22,902 nucleotides of DNA from JARRKU01 sp050288425. Its GTDB lineage: Bacteria > Desulfobacterota > Desulfobacteria > Desulfobacterales > Desulfosarcinaceae. The DNA lies in assembly GCA_050288425.1 (NCBI GenBank), contig JBNKDU010000036.1, forward strand, positions 1 to 22,902, read 5' to 3'. Below the pieces are notes generated by a model that was given only the letters and a program-made list of their open reading frames with translations, ran no database searches and was not told the DNA's origin. Positions 15,045 to 22,902 of this stretch are shown here, in pieces. How positions within the stretch are numbered: position 1 is the first letter of the stretch; the number at the start of each line of letters is the position of its first letter. The position numbers were made by a program, and so were the translations under genes.

Positions 15045-16165
15045 GCCCCATCGCCCAAATAGATACGGGAAGAAGAGTGGATCGACGCCAGGCCCTGGAA
15101 CTGCTGACCCAAGCCCCCCTGGGCGACTTGATGGCAAGGGCCCACGCCGAGCGCCTGCGGCGCCATCCCGAAGACCGGGTCACCTTCGTCTTCGACACCA
15201 ATCCCAATTACACCAATGTCTGCGAAACCCAGTGCCGGTTCTGCGCCTTCTGCTGCTCCGCCGAAGATGAACGCGCCTACACGCTGACGCCCCAAGAGGT
15301 GGGGGCCAAGGTGGAACGGGCGGCCCGGCTGGGCGCCACCACCGTGCTGCTGCAGGGCGGCCACAACCCCGAAATCCGGCTCGCCGACTGGCTGGCCTAC
15401 ATCCGGGCCATCCAGGCGGCCGCCCCCGGCATCCATATCCATCCCTTCAGTCCGGCCGAATATGTCTACATGGCCGCCATGGAGAGACGGCCGGTGGCGG
15501 AGATCCTGCAGGCGGTCTACGATGCCGGCGTGCGCACCCTGCCGGGCGGCGGGGCCGAAGTACTCACCGAATCCGTCCGCAGGCGCATCGCGCCCCGCAA
15601 AGCCACCACCGAACAATGGCTGGCGGTCTGCGAGCAGGCCCACGGCATCGGCTTCCGGACCACGGCCACCCTGATGTTCGGCCACGTGGAGACCGATGAA
15701 GACATCGTGGACCACCTTCTGGCCCTGCGCGACCTCCAGGACCGCACCGGCGGCTTCACCAGTTTCATCCCCTGGTCGTTCAAGCCCGGCGGCAATCCCC
15801 TGGGCCGGGAAGTCACCCGTGGCGCCCACCCGGCCAGATACGTGCGCATCATCGCCACGGCCCGGCTGGTGCTGGACAACTTCGATCATATCCAGTCCTC
15901 CTGGTTCAGCGAGAACGTGACCGCCGGCCAACTCGGCCTGCTGGCCGGCGCTGACGACTTCGGCGGCATCCTGGTGGAAGAAAACGTGCTCCAGGAAGCC
16001 GGCCACGACCGCGCCGCCACGGCGGAAAAAGTCAAAGCCATCATCCGCCGCGCCGGCTTCACCCCGGCCCGCCGCGATTCCTTCTATAGAGTACTTCAAA
16101 CCTTTGCCGCGCCGGTGCCTCCGGGCATCGACACCGAGGACATTGCGAAGAGATCTCCGCATTAG
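15041..16165 (+). CDS. mqnC: MqnC-like radical SAM cyclic dehypoxanthinyl futalosine synthase
   Basis: MqnC cyclises dehypoxanthine futalosine to the spiro intermediate using a radical SAM 4Fe-4S cluster. This 374-residue protein has Cys61-X3-Cys65-X2-Cys68 (CETQCRFCAF). The family landmarks are strong: NPNYTNVC, LLQGGHNP, IHPFSPAEY, LPGGGAEVL, TTATLMFGHVET, GGFTSFIPWSF, LDNFDHIQSSW and ADDFGGILVEENV. Two extra cysteines sit right after the cluster (Cys71-Cys72), which is unusual. It starts on the ATGA shared with the MqnA-like gene and is the last gene of the operon; no clear terminator follows. This is the most secure pathway assignment in the operon. Confidence 0.9.
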   Translation: MSPIAQIDTGRRVDRRQALELLTQAPLGDLMARAHAERLRRHPEDRVTFVFDTNPNYTNVCETQCRFCAFCCSAEDERAYTLTPQEVGAKVERAARLGATTVLLQGGHNPEIRLADWLAYIRAIQAAAPGIHIHPFSPAEYVYMAAMERRPVAEILQAVYDAGVRTLPGGGAEVLTESVRRRIAPRKATTEQWLAVCEQAHGIGFRTTATLMFGHVETDEDIVDHLLALRDLQDRTGGFTSFIPWSFKPGGNPLGREVTRGAHPARYVRIIATARLVLDNFDHIQSSWFSENVTAGQLGLLAGADDFGGILVEENVLQEAGHDRAATAEKVKAIIRRAGFTPARRDSFYRVLQTFAAPVPPGIDTEDIAKRSPH

Positions 16166-16336
16166 TGAAATAATTTCGAATTTCCGTACGAATGCTCGCA
16201 GCACCCTGAAAACAACAGCCTCAAAGCCTGAATTTCATCCGATCTCAGGTAAGCGCCTACCTCACATCACTCAAAATTCGAATTCAGTTTGAACGGGCCG
16301 GATGTTGGACGGATCACTATTCCGGACCGAGTTGAC

Positions 16337-16510
16337 CTACCTGGCAACCGGGTGAAACACCTGGTCGGTCAGCGAGCCGGTCCGCAGGATCGCTCTGATC
16401 GCCTCCGGGGCCAGCCACTTAGAATAACGTCCGTTTTCCTTGCACTCGATTAATGAATCGATTATGATGCCGCAATCAGCAAAAAACCCGTCAAGAAAAA
16501 CAAGACAAGG
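16337..16510 (-). pseudogene. Possible coding remnant, minus strand
   Basis: Within the 690-bp gap after mqnC, a minus-strand frame stays open for about 57 codons and ends in TAG at 16337-16339. It has a protein-like composition (LIECKENGRYSKWLAPEAI, then FHPVAR at the end). No start codon or ribosome binding site is present, because a stop lies just upstream at about 16514. It may be the tail of a lost gene. I do not recognise the family and chance is not excluded. Confidence 0.3.
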
Positions 16511-16554
16511 TTGTTATAGCGATTTCAAGTTTTCTGGTTAAGGAATTGTGAAAA

Positions 16555-16701
16555 ATGCAGATTGGCTACATCCGTGTATCAAAAAGCGATGGGAGTCAAG
16601 TTCTGGATTTTCAGCACGTCGCCATGATCGCCGCCGGAGTCGATCCGGAAAGGGTTTATAAGGATTTGGCATCCGGCCGCAAGGAGCCGAGCAGACGTTA
16701 G
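16555..16701 (+). pseudogene. Truncated serine recombinase (resolvase/invertase N-terminus)
   Basis: ATG 16555 opens a 48-residue frame that ends at TAG 16699-16701. It begins MQIGYIRVSKSDGSQ and continues to GVDPERVYKDLASGRKEPS, which matches the start of Tn3-type resolvases and DNA invertases. The catalytic Ser9 is in YIRVS. A complete enzyme has about 180-200 residues, so roughly three quarters is missing, including the long helix and the DNA-binding domain. The fragment cannot be active. It marks an old mobile-element or phage boundary just before the lower-GC block. A short continuation after the stop (about 16709-16760) did not restore a recognisable resolvase. Confidence 0.75.
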
Positions 16702-16859
16702 AAAGCTTGGACCTTTCGCCGACTTTGAACGGCACCGCATTCTTGAAAACATTGTTTGAACCCCACCCGAATTTCTATCCGCAGTAGCGCAACGAATTTC
16801 TTATAAATCGATTAGGGAAAGCATCATAATTGAAAGCGCTTCTAAAAGGAGGTTAAATC

Positions 16860-19800
16860 ATGAGAGTGAAAGTAGCCAACGAATGGCAAATATCTCTTTT
16901 GCTCGCAGTCGTTTTTCTTGCCGCGCTACTTGCTGGCTGCAATGAGCCGTCCCTTCCCGAATTACCCATCAAGAAAGTCATAATTACGAATTTAGGTGAA
17001 GTTATCAAAGAGGCCCGCTATGTCGGCGAGACCATCCGTTACAAAATTTATTACGCCAACAACACCAAAAAGAAAGCCGATGTTGGCATTGTCGATCGTC
17101 TTGACTCCAACTTGGGCAAGGTAGTCCCCTTAAACAGCGGCTTTTACGACAAAACCAATCATCTGGTGACCTGGAAAATCGAAAAAGTTCCACCAGGTGG
17201 AGGGGGCTTTGTTGAGTTTGAAGCGGTCATCAGCGCTGGCACAGTCATTCGCAACCAGGCTCTGCTCTATGTGGGGAGGGCTTTTGACCTGGCGGCTATC
17301 GGTCCAGCCGACCGGGGTGCCATCAAAACCAATTTCGTGGAGACCTTGGTGCGCCCGGATCCGGAAATTGGGTGGATTCCCTTCGATCGAGTAGCACCCG
17401 AAGGTGCGCTGCCCAGCGCGGTGCTAAAGGGAGAAACCACGATGGAGACGCTGGTGCGCTTCGACGTTCCAGGGCTTTACGCCCAAGAGGTGAAGGCGGC
17501 TGGTGCGATTTTCCATCGCCTCACGATTCCACGTCATTCGATGCTGCTCAACATCGGAAAACCTGAAGTCCCCATCGTTGGCCAGATCATCGAAGTTCCT
17601 AGAGACGTGAATTTCACCTTGGAGGTCGTGCAAAGCAAGTCAAGCAAGCTTGATTATTACAACCTTTACCCTGCGCAAGAGCCCATTGATCGCGCCGCAG
17701 TTGGCGAACGCAAGCCTTTTGTGCAGGATGCCACCACGTACACAACCGATACCGTTTATCCAATGTCCCTGACGACAGTCGAGGCGCAAGACATCGGCAT
17801 CATGAGGGGGCACCGTATTGTGCTTCTCAAGATCAACCCCATTCAAGTCAATCCGGTCACACGCGATGTTACTGGTTATTCGATGATTGAGGTGCGGGTC
17901 AAGTTTGACCGGCCCGCCCAGATCGAACGTGCGCCATCTCGTGTCGAGTCGGCCGTATTCGAGCAGCTGCTAAAAGCCACGGTGCTCAACTACAAGGAGC
18001 CGGCTCGCTTCAAACCCAAAGGGAGCAATAGCGAGGAAGGCGTCGACTACCTCATTCTCACCGACGGCTCCTTCTATACCGCAAGCGACATCAACAATCC
18101 TCTCAACCGGCTCGCCGCCTGGAAACGTCAGAAGGGCCTAACCACGCGAATCGTGGATGTCGCCAACATCCCCGGCGGCAACACTGCGGCAAATATCGTC
18201 TCTTACCTGCAAGGGGCATACAAGAAGTGGTACCCTGTCCCGACCTACGTTTTGCTGGTCGGGGATGCGGAGTTCATCCCGACCAATTACAAAACTGATC
18301 ACCCGACAGACCACAAGACAACCACCAACACCAAGACCAAGATTGGCACTGACCTGTATTACGCAACCCTCGACGGGACTGACTACTTTCCCGATCTGTT
18401 TCTGGGACGTCTTTCGGTGGATACGCTCGGGGAATTGACGAATGTTGTGAACAAAATAATCGATTACGAAAAAATTCCACCCGCCAATGCTGCTTTCTAC
18501 GAAGACAACAGCCTTGTCGGCCTGTTCGAAGACGTTGACCCGGTGGACGTTCCCAATGTTGGCGACCAGGGGGAAGGTCGGGAAGACAACACATTCCGCA
18601 TCATCGAATTTGCCGAGTCTGTCTTTGGTTTTCTTGATGGTCCGGACTATGACCCGGAGCGAATCTTCGATCAAAGCGGCAACTTCGGCCAAGGCCCGTT
18701 GTTCTACGAGAACGGTACCAATATCCCAGCGATCCTGACCATTGCTGGCGGTTTTGCCTGGAATGGTGCGACAGCCGATATCACCACCGCTGTCAACAAT
18801 GGTAACTTTCTCGTTACCTTCAACGGTCACGGCGGCCGTACAAACTGGTCCCGACCCGCTTTCAACTCCGTCAATGCCACTGCCCTGACCAATGGCGCTC
18901 AGACGCCGGTCGTCTTCTCAATGGCCTGCCAGACCGGTTGGTTTGACAACGAGACGGACCACGACACGGATCCCTTGACTCCAGGAATCCAGGGTACCGG
19001 CCCCAACGACGAGAGTTTCAGCGAGGCGTTCCTGCGCCACGGCACTGGCGGCGCAGTGGCGATAATCGGCGCCACCCGCAACAGCTGGGAGCCGAACGAC
19101 TTTATGATGCTCGGGCTATACAAGGCCTTGTGGCCTGATTTCAATCCCGCTCCCCCTTTTGGTCCTGGGCAGCTGCCCGGCATCCAAACCGGACCGCTTT
19201 ATCGCATCGGTCAGGTCCACACATTCGGCAAAGTTTACATGGCCAACTATTACAGCCACGATGCCTTCCGGCAGGGAACCTTTGAGCTCTACCATCTGTT
19301 CGGCGATCCGGAGATGGGAATTTGGACCGAAGCGCCGGAGCGTTTGGATGTCGAACATCCTGTGGGGATCGGCGCCACCGGCACCCAGGACTTCATTGTC
19401 AGTGTGTCAGACGATGCCAGCGGCGATCCCGTTAGCAGCGCCACGGTAGTCCTGACGCGCGGCGACAGCATTCTGGGGGTAATTCAGACTAATCCGGCTG
19501 GAATTGCGCGGTTCATGCTGAGCTCGCCGGGGACAGACACGATCAATGTCACTGTAACGGTGCGTAATTACCGGCCTTACGAGGGAACGATGAACGTCAC
19601 CGCCGGTGGTGCCGAACTGAACCGGCTGGATCCCGCCAACGGGCCAGTGAGCCAGACCATCCATGTGGGAGGACGGAATTTCTCCGGCAGTGAGACTGTC
19701 GACCTGACATTCGGAAGTGAGGCACCGGTTAGCACAGTCGCCGCAGGGGGAAGTTTCGGCCAGGTGGGGACAACCGATGTGGACCTGAAGGTGCCGGCGG

Positions 19801-20618
19801 CCCACCCGTTGGGACCGGTCAATGTCCTGGCCCATGGTCAGACTTCAAATCGCTATGGCGTGGATGTATTCCAGGTACGTTCGGCCAATCCCATCGACTT
19901 GTATACCTATGACCAATGGGCAAACAGCACATGGCACCTGCATGCCGGTGACAACCCCACTTGGAACAACCCGGAGATTCAGCTCTACGACAGGACCGGG
20001 AATCCAGTGGAGTCCAACAATCTGACCGTGGGTCATCCCTACACCATTCGGGCAAAGATCCACAATGATACCGACTTCCGGGCCAACAATGTTGTTGTGA
20101 CGTTCAAATGGGCCAATTTTGGCGTGGGCCAATCGGAACGAGATTGGCAGGACATCGATACCGACACCCTCGATGTCCCCGCCCATCGAATCGAGGAAGC
20201 CGAGGTCAGCTGGGCACCGGCGGGCACCGGGCATCTGTGCATCATGGTGGATATCTATCACATTGAGGACATCAACGAAGACAACAACATGGGCCAGGAA
20301 AATACCCATGTGGGTCCCACGAGTTCGCCAGCCAAGGTGCCCCTAATGGTCAGTAATCCAACCAAGGAACCCGGCTATGTGCACCTCGAACTACGGCAGC
20401 TTCGGGCTACTGGTAAACAGCAAGATCTTATTTGGCAGAGCTGGATCCGCCAGCCCGACCCTCAGCTACTCATGCCGGGAGAAACGCGGGAGGCATGGGT
20501 CATCATCGATCCGGGCAAAGCGGATATCCGCCCCGGAGACGAGGCTGAATTCGCCCTAACCGGCTCGATGGGTGGCAAAGTCATCGGAGGAGTGAATTTT
20601 ATCATCATGAAAAAATAA
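16860..20618 (+). CDS. Lipoprotein with gingipain-type peptidase C25 domain
   Basis: This 1252-residue protein starts at ATG 16860, after an almost perfect AAGGAGGT. The N-terminus is a lipoprotein signal ending in LLAGC with Cys27. Residues about 45-135 resemble a DUF11-type beta domain (YVGETIRYKIYYANNT, then VTWKI). A pro-region-like stretch follows to about 385. The C25 caspase-fold domain spans about 390-800, with LLVGDAEFIPT, the catalytic His657 in FNGHGGRTNW and Cys690 in FSMACQTGWF. Three beta-sandwich regions follow: carboxypeptidase-like (about 830-915), IPT-like (about 918-1005) and CARDB-like (about 1030-1140). Gingipain-type enzymes are extracellular Cys proteases. The GC content is visibly lower than in the menaquinone operon. 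Expected location is the outer membrane; the target is unknown. Confidence 0.85.
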   Translation: MRVKVANEWQISLLLAVVFLAALLAGCNEPSLPELPIKKVIITNLGEVIKEARYVGETIRYKIYYANNTKKKADVGIVDRLDSNLGKVVPLNSGFYDKTNHLVTWKIEKVPPGGGGFVEFEAVISAGTVIRNQALLYVGRAFDLAAIGPADRGAIKTNFVETLVRPDPEIGWIPFDRVAPEGALPSAVLKGETTMETLVRFDVPGLYAQEVKAAGAIFHRLTIPRHSMLLNIGKPEVPIVGQIIEVPRDVNFTLEVVQSKSSKLDYYNLYPAQEPIDRAAVGERKPFVQDATTYTTDTVYPMSLTTVEAQDIGIMRGHRIVLLKINPIQVNPVTRDVTGYSMIEVRVKFDRPAQIERAPSRVESAVFEQLLKATVLNYKEPARFKPKGSNSEEGVDYLILTDGSFYTASDINNPLNRLAAWKRQKGLTTRIVDVANIPGGNTAANIVSYLQGAYKKWYPVPTYVLLVGDAEFIPTNYKTDHPTDHKTTTNTKTKIGTDLYYATLDGTDYFPDLFLGRLSVDTLGELTNVVNKIIDYEKIPPANAAFYEDNSLVGLFEDVDPVDVPNVGDQGEGREDNTFRIIEFAESVFGFLDGPDYDPERIFDQSGNFGQGPLFYENGTNIPAILTIAGGFAWNGATADITTAVNNGNFLVTFNGHGGRTNWSRPAFNSVNATALTNGAQTPVVFSMACQTGWFDNETDHDTDPLTPGIQGTGPNDESFSEAFLRHGTGGAVAIIGATRNSWEPNDFMMLGLYKALWPDFNPAPPFGPGQLPGIQTGPLYRIGQVHTFGKVYMANYYSHDAFRQGTFELYHLFGDPEMGIWTEAPERLDVEHPVGIGATGTQDFIVSVSDDASGDPVSSATVVLTRGDSILGVIQTNPAGIARFMLSSPGTDTINVTVTVRNYRPYEGTMNVTAGGAELNRLDPANGPVSQTIHVGGRNFSGSETVDLTFGSEAPVSTVAAGGSFGQVGTTDVDLKVPAAHPLGPVNVLAHGQTSNRYGVDVFQVRSANPIDLYTYDQWANSTWHLHAGDNPTWNNPEIQLYDRTGNPVESNNLTVGHPYTIRAKIHNDTDFRANNVVVTFKWANFGVGQSERDWQDIDTDTLDVPAHRIEEAEVSWAPAGTGHLCIMVDIYHIEDINEDNNMGQENTHVGPTSSPAKVPLMVSNPTKEPGYVHLELRQLRATGKQQDLIWQSWIRQPDPQLLMPGETREAWVIIDPGKADIRPGDEAEFALTGSMGGKVIGGVNFIIMKK

Positions 20619-20779
20619 ACAGTTGAAAAGATATATAATAATTCAAATTCAACAGGCCGGCGAGGCACATTTTGTTCAGGTTATGGAAATGACCAAGACG
20701 CTGTAACAATAGCCGACAGCCATCGTTGCGTAATACAGGCTTCGGCCTCAACGGATTTGAGGAATAGGGGGACGAGAAT

Positions 20780-21556
20780 ATGGCTCAATACGGCGAAAGG
20801 GTAATTAAAAAAGATCATACAGGAGAAGATGTCGTTGAGCTGCAGGTGCGCCTTGCGGGATTTCGAGGAACGCTGCCCGATGGACTTTTCGGACCAGGTA
20901 CCGAGCTCCAGGTGGTCAGCTTTCAACGGGACTACATGAACCTCGATGCGCCAACCGGTGTGGTGGATGTGGCCACCATGGATGCCATCGATTCATTTGC
21001 CGCCCAATATCCCATTGATTTTGAAAAGCTCAAGTGCCCTTGCGGTGAGTGCGGTGGATTCGGTCAGGGCAAATTCAAGGGCCAGTATCGATCCGGCAAG
21101 GATAGAATCGAAGCTTTTTACCGCTATGAGTACCCCGGCATACACCGGATGTTGTTGTGGGCCGTCCGGGGCGTTTACCATTACTTTCAAAACTATGATT
21201 TCATCATCACCTCCGGCTATCGTTGCAGCATCCACAACGAGATGAAAAACCGCTCCAGCACCAATCATCACGGCAAGGCCATTGATCTCGACGTACCAAG
21301 GAAAGCCGGAGAAGATAACCGCGATGATATGAAACGGTGCGATAAAATACGAGGCGGCTTGGTTCAACTGGCCAATGCCCAGGTCGGTTGGAACGCAAAC
21401 AATCGAAAAGCACTTGAACCATCTCATATCGCTCCCACCTGGGTTCATTATGACGTTCGCTCTTATCAGCGAAAATATTTGAAAGAACGCTTTTTCTGCA
21501 CCGATCCCGAAACGCTCGACAGTCCGGTTCGCAACGCGGCCGCCTTTGAAGATTAG
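20780..21556 (+). CDS. Peptidoglycan-binding and M15-type peptidase protein
   Basis: This encodes 258 residues from ATG 20780, with AGGGGGGA upstream. Residues about 8-75 form a PG_binding_1 domain (GEDVVELQVRLAGF, then PDGLFGPGTELQVVSFQ). A short Cys-rich link (CPCGECGGFG) follows. Residues about 105-235 look like an M15/DD-carboxypeptidase fold: ITSGYRC, then TNHHGKAIDLD at about 161-171, and WVHYDV with His223 and Asp225. These should supply the zinc ligands and catalytic residues. Such enzymes cut peptide bonds in peptidoglycan. No signal peptide is visible, so it may be a phage-type endolysin or be exported another way. It follows the C25 gene by 160 bp on the same strand. Confidence 0.75.
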   Translation: MAQYGERVIKKDHTGEDVVELQVRLAGFRGTLPDGLFGPGTELQVVSFQRDYMNLDAPTGVVDVATMDAIDSFAAQYPIDFEKLKCPCGECGGFGQGKFKGQYRSGKDRIEAFYRYEYPGIHRMLLWAVRGVYHYFQNYDFIITSGYRCSIHNEMKNRSSTNHHGKAIDLDVPRKAGEDNRDDMKRCDKIRGGLVQLANAQVGWNANNRKALEPSHIAPTWVHYDVRSYQRKYLKERFFCTDPETLDSPVRNAAAFED

Positions 21557-21612
21557 ATGCCGGCAACATCGAGCCGCAAAGCCGGTTATTCAGTATCAGC
21601 ACACCGCTGTTG

Positions 21613-21645
21613 AAAACCCGGACCCCAGGGCCGGCCCCGGTTTTT
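21613..21645 (+). terminator. Possible Rho-independent terminator after the M15 gene
   Basis: AAAACC (21613-21618) pairs with GGTTTT (21639-21644). The GC-rich inner part can pair further with bulges, and the stem ends in a run of five T. It lies about 60 bp after the stop codon. The inner pairing is imperfect. Confidence 0.4.
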
Positions 21646-21741
21646 AGCCAGCAAGGTGAGGTCGTAAGCCGGATAAGGCCGGTAAATAGGGGGTATGTAG
21701 TTTTGCTCCCTGAAAACGCCGGTGATGTTGAACAAGAAGCT

Positions 21742-21957
21742 TCAACGCATTTGGCCTAACTTTCGGATATATGACTGGTGTTCGAAAACTACCCTGTTGA
21801 TTGATCTTTCTTGTCTTGTTCGCGAAAGCTCTCCTCCAAGCCCTACAACCGAGGCAATTGAAATTTTTCCACCGCCAGATTTTTCATCTCCTTCACTTGC
21901 TTCAATTTCAACACCAAAATTAATAAAATCTCCTATTCTTGTTGTTTCCTTGTCCAT
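21742..21957 (-). CDS. Small low-GC protein or remnant, Trypco2-like in places
   Basis: ATG 21957 opens a 71-residue frame; the same frame is open 14 more codons upstream without a start, so the gene may be truncated. The middle (VEIEASEGDEKSGGGKISIA, then VVGLGGELSRTRQERSINRV) is beta-strand-like. It reminds me of the end of the Trypco2 domain, a small domain found beside trypsin-like proteases in some bacterial conflict loci. No such protease is next to it. Base composition is clearly more AT-rich than in the rest of the window. The match is by eye and weak. Confidence 0.35.
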   Translation of the reverse strand: MDKETTRIGDFINFGVEIEASEGDEKSGGGKISIASVVGLGGELSRTRQERSINRVVFEHQSYIRKLGQMR

Positions 21958-22065
21958 AAACGGAACCGCATCAGTCGTTAAATATAACTGCCCCTATAAT
22001 GAGTAACTCCCTGCTTTTTGACACTTTTTTATTAGCCAAATTTTGTCTGCATTCTCTTCTGGCTT

Positions 22066-22251
22066 TCATGCCGAACAACCGTCCACACATACGGCCAGAT
22101 GGACATTCTCACGCTCGGCACATGCTCGAATCACCGGCACAATGCTATCTAAGGTCGGATTTGCTGAAGGGCCGAGCATGCGGGCTACAGCAGATTTATG
22201 CTTCTCTGTAATTGCTCTCGTATGTATTTTAGGCTCGACATGAATAACAAC
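22066..22251 (-). pseudogene. Coding remnant without start codon, unknown family
   Basis: A 61-codon minus-strand frame lies between stops at 22252-22254 and 22066-22068. Its translation has real-protein character: VEPKIHTRAITEKHKSAVAR, then MLGPSANPTLDSIVPVIRAC and HLAVCVDGCSA. The only ATG in frame is at 22179, one third of the way in, with no good ribosome binding site. It is probably the surviving end of a decayed gene. Its stop overlaps the ATG of a 32-codon frame. I do not recognise the family. Confidence 0.45.
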
Positions 22252-22273
22252 TCAAAACATGCGAGGTGATAAA

Positions 22274-22760
22274 ATGAAAAAACAATACAGCAATCACGCT
22301 ACCGACATCAAACTCAGCTGAAGAATATTTCGACTTCGGCGGACTGGGCGTCAATTGAAAAATCGACGGACCGGTCACAGGCGAACGCTTTTCCGTCGTT
22401 CACCATTCCATGGTCCCTCATGCCCTTGCTGCGCCGCCATCACAACGAGGATGAATACTCTTGCGTTATTCGCGGCAGCCTCGGGGCGCTGCTGGGCGAC
22501 GAAGTGGTTCCCGCCGGACCCGGCCAATGGGTGCTCAAGCCCAGGAGGCGATGGCGCACCTTCTGGAATGCCGGTGACCTGCCCTGCGAGATCATCGAAG
22601 TGATTTCGCCGGCAGGCTTTGAAAATTATTTTCGCGAAGTGGCCGCAGCCTGGGGCGATCTGGTGCGATTTGCGCGATCAATGCGAAATATTCACTGGAT
22701 ATGGATTTTAACAGCGTACCCGGTCTTTGCGAACGTTTCGGACTGACATTTCCGGAGCTT
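22274..22760 (+). pseudogene. Cupin-domain protein, broken by stop and frameshifts
   Basis: GAGGTG and ATG 22274 give a good translation start, but the frame ends after 15 codons. Reading across frames restores a cupin protein: EEYFDFGGLGVN, then KIDGPVTGERFSVVHHSMVPH, then HHNEDEYSCVIRGSLGALLG, AGPGQWVLKP, TFWNAGDLPCEIIEVISPAGFE, then AKYSLDMDFNSVPGLCERFG. HHNEDE holds cupin motif 1 metal ligands. The breaks are a frameshift near 22312, TGA at 22356-22358 where Trp is expected, a frameshift near 22430-22438 and another near 22675. The final frame runs on into the palindromic repeat to TAA 22896-22898. It is not functional unless the sequence has errors. Confidence 0.75.
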
Positions 22761-22762
22761 TA

Positions 22763-22872
22763 CCCCAATGTTGCAAAAGTCGGAGGGCTTCAGAGCCAAG
22801 GCGCCAAGGGCGCAGCCGTAGTCAATCTACTGCAAGCCCTTGGCAACGCCGGATATGAAGTCCTCCGGCTTT
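22763..22872. repeat. Long palindromic repeat, copy B
   Basis: The full copy is at 22771-22872, plus an 8-bp left flank shared with the half copy at 9881. The outer arms pair at 15 of 17 positions. The inner arms 22804-22811 and 22836-22843 are perfectly complementary but differ in sequence from copy A. It begins right after the end of the cupin pseudogene, which reads into it. Confidence 0.85.
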
Positions 22873-22902
22873 CCCGTAGGGTAAAAAAGATGGCATAAAA
22901 TA

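Noticed and set aside
21999..22243. Two overlapping plus-strand frames of 66-70 codons
   Set aside because: They lie opposite the more protein-like minus-strand remnant at 22066-22251 and show no motif.
22701..22898. A 65-codon frame across the cupin end and the repeat
   Set aside because: It is the last frame of the cupin pseudogene running into repeat copy B, not a separate gene.

Overview
The window looks like chromosomal DNA of a GC-rich, Gram-negative anaerobe. I infer a member of Desulfobacterota (former Deltaproteobacteria, Desulfosarcina-like). The reasons are a futalosine-type menaquinone gene set, lipoproteins and OmpA/SPOR cell-wall proteins, several radical SAM enzymes, and dense families of palindromic intergenic repeats. 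The taxonomic placement is inference; no rRNA or tRNA gene is visible.

Layout. 1-88 is a nested palindrome that could fold as a multi-branched hairpin. 247-3364 holds two envelope genes: a SPOR-NlpC/P60 putative lipoprotein and a secreted VWA protein with two OmpA-like domains. 3400-5736 carries, on the minus strand, an MFS exporter and a response regulator with an unrecognised helical output domain. Between them lie three copies of a short GC-rich hairpin repeat. 5737-6325 is AT-rich and non-coding, with two inverted repeats, and leads into a 48-residue single-span membrane protein. 6521-8926 has a radical SAM gene (minus strand, with a good sigma70-like promoter) divergent from a two-gene operon of a small Trp-rich protein and an EamA/DMT permease. 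9114-10594 (minus strand) has a YkgJ-type cysteine-cluster protein and a Gph-like HAD phosphatase. Both genes end inside copies of one palindromic repeat.

10774-16165 is the metabolic core, a tightly overlapped five-gene operon: UbiX-like, UbiD-like, MqnE-like radical SAM, MqnA-like, MqnC-like. Together these fit menaquinone synthesis by the futalosine route: chorismate dehydration, radical coupling to an adenosine unit, cyclisation, and prFMN-dependent decarboxylation. mqnB/MTAN, mqnD and the prenyltransferase are not in the window. The MqnE-like protein departs from several motifs I expect in that family.

16166-22902 has lower GC and looks accessory and eroded. It contains a 48-residue serine-resolvase remnant, a 1252-residue lipoprotein with a gingipain-type C25 protease domain, a peptidoglycan-binding/M15 peptidase, two low-GC minus-strand coding remnants, a cupin pseudogene broken by a nonsense codon and frameshifts, and a further full copy of the palindromic repeat. 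The two copies of that repeat differ by changes that keep the stem paired.

The strongest candidates for something undescribed are the palindromic repeat that supplies stop codons to neighbouring genes, the 1-88 multi-hairpin element, and the divergent MqnE-like enzyme. I did not find a clear new defence or biosynthetic system.
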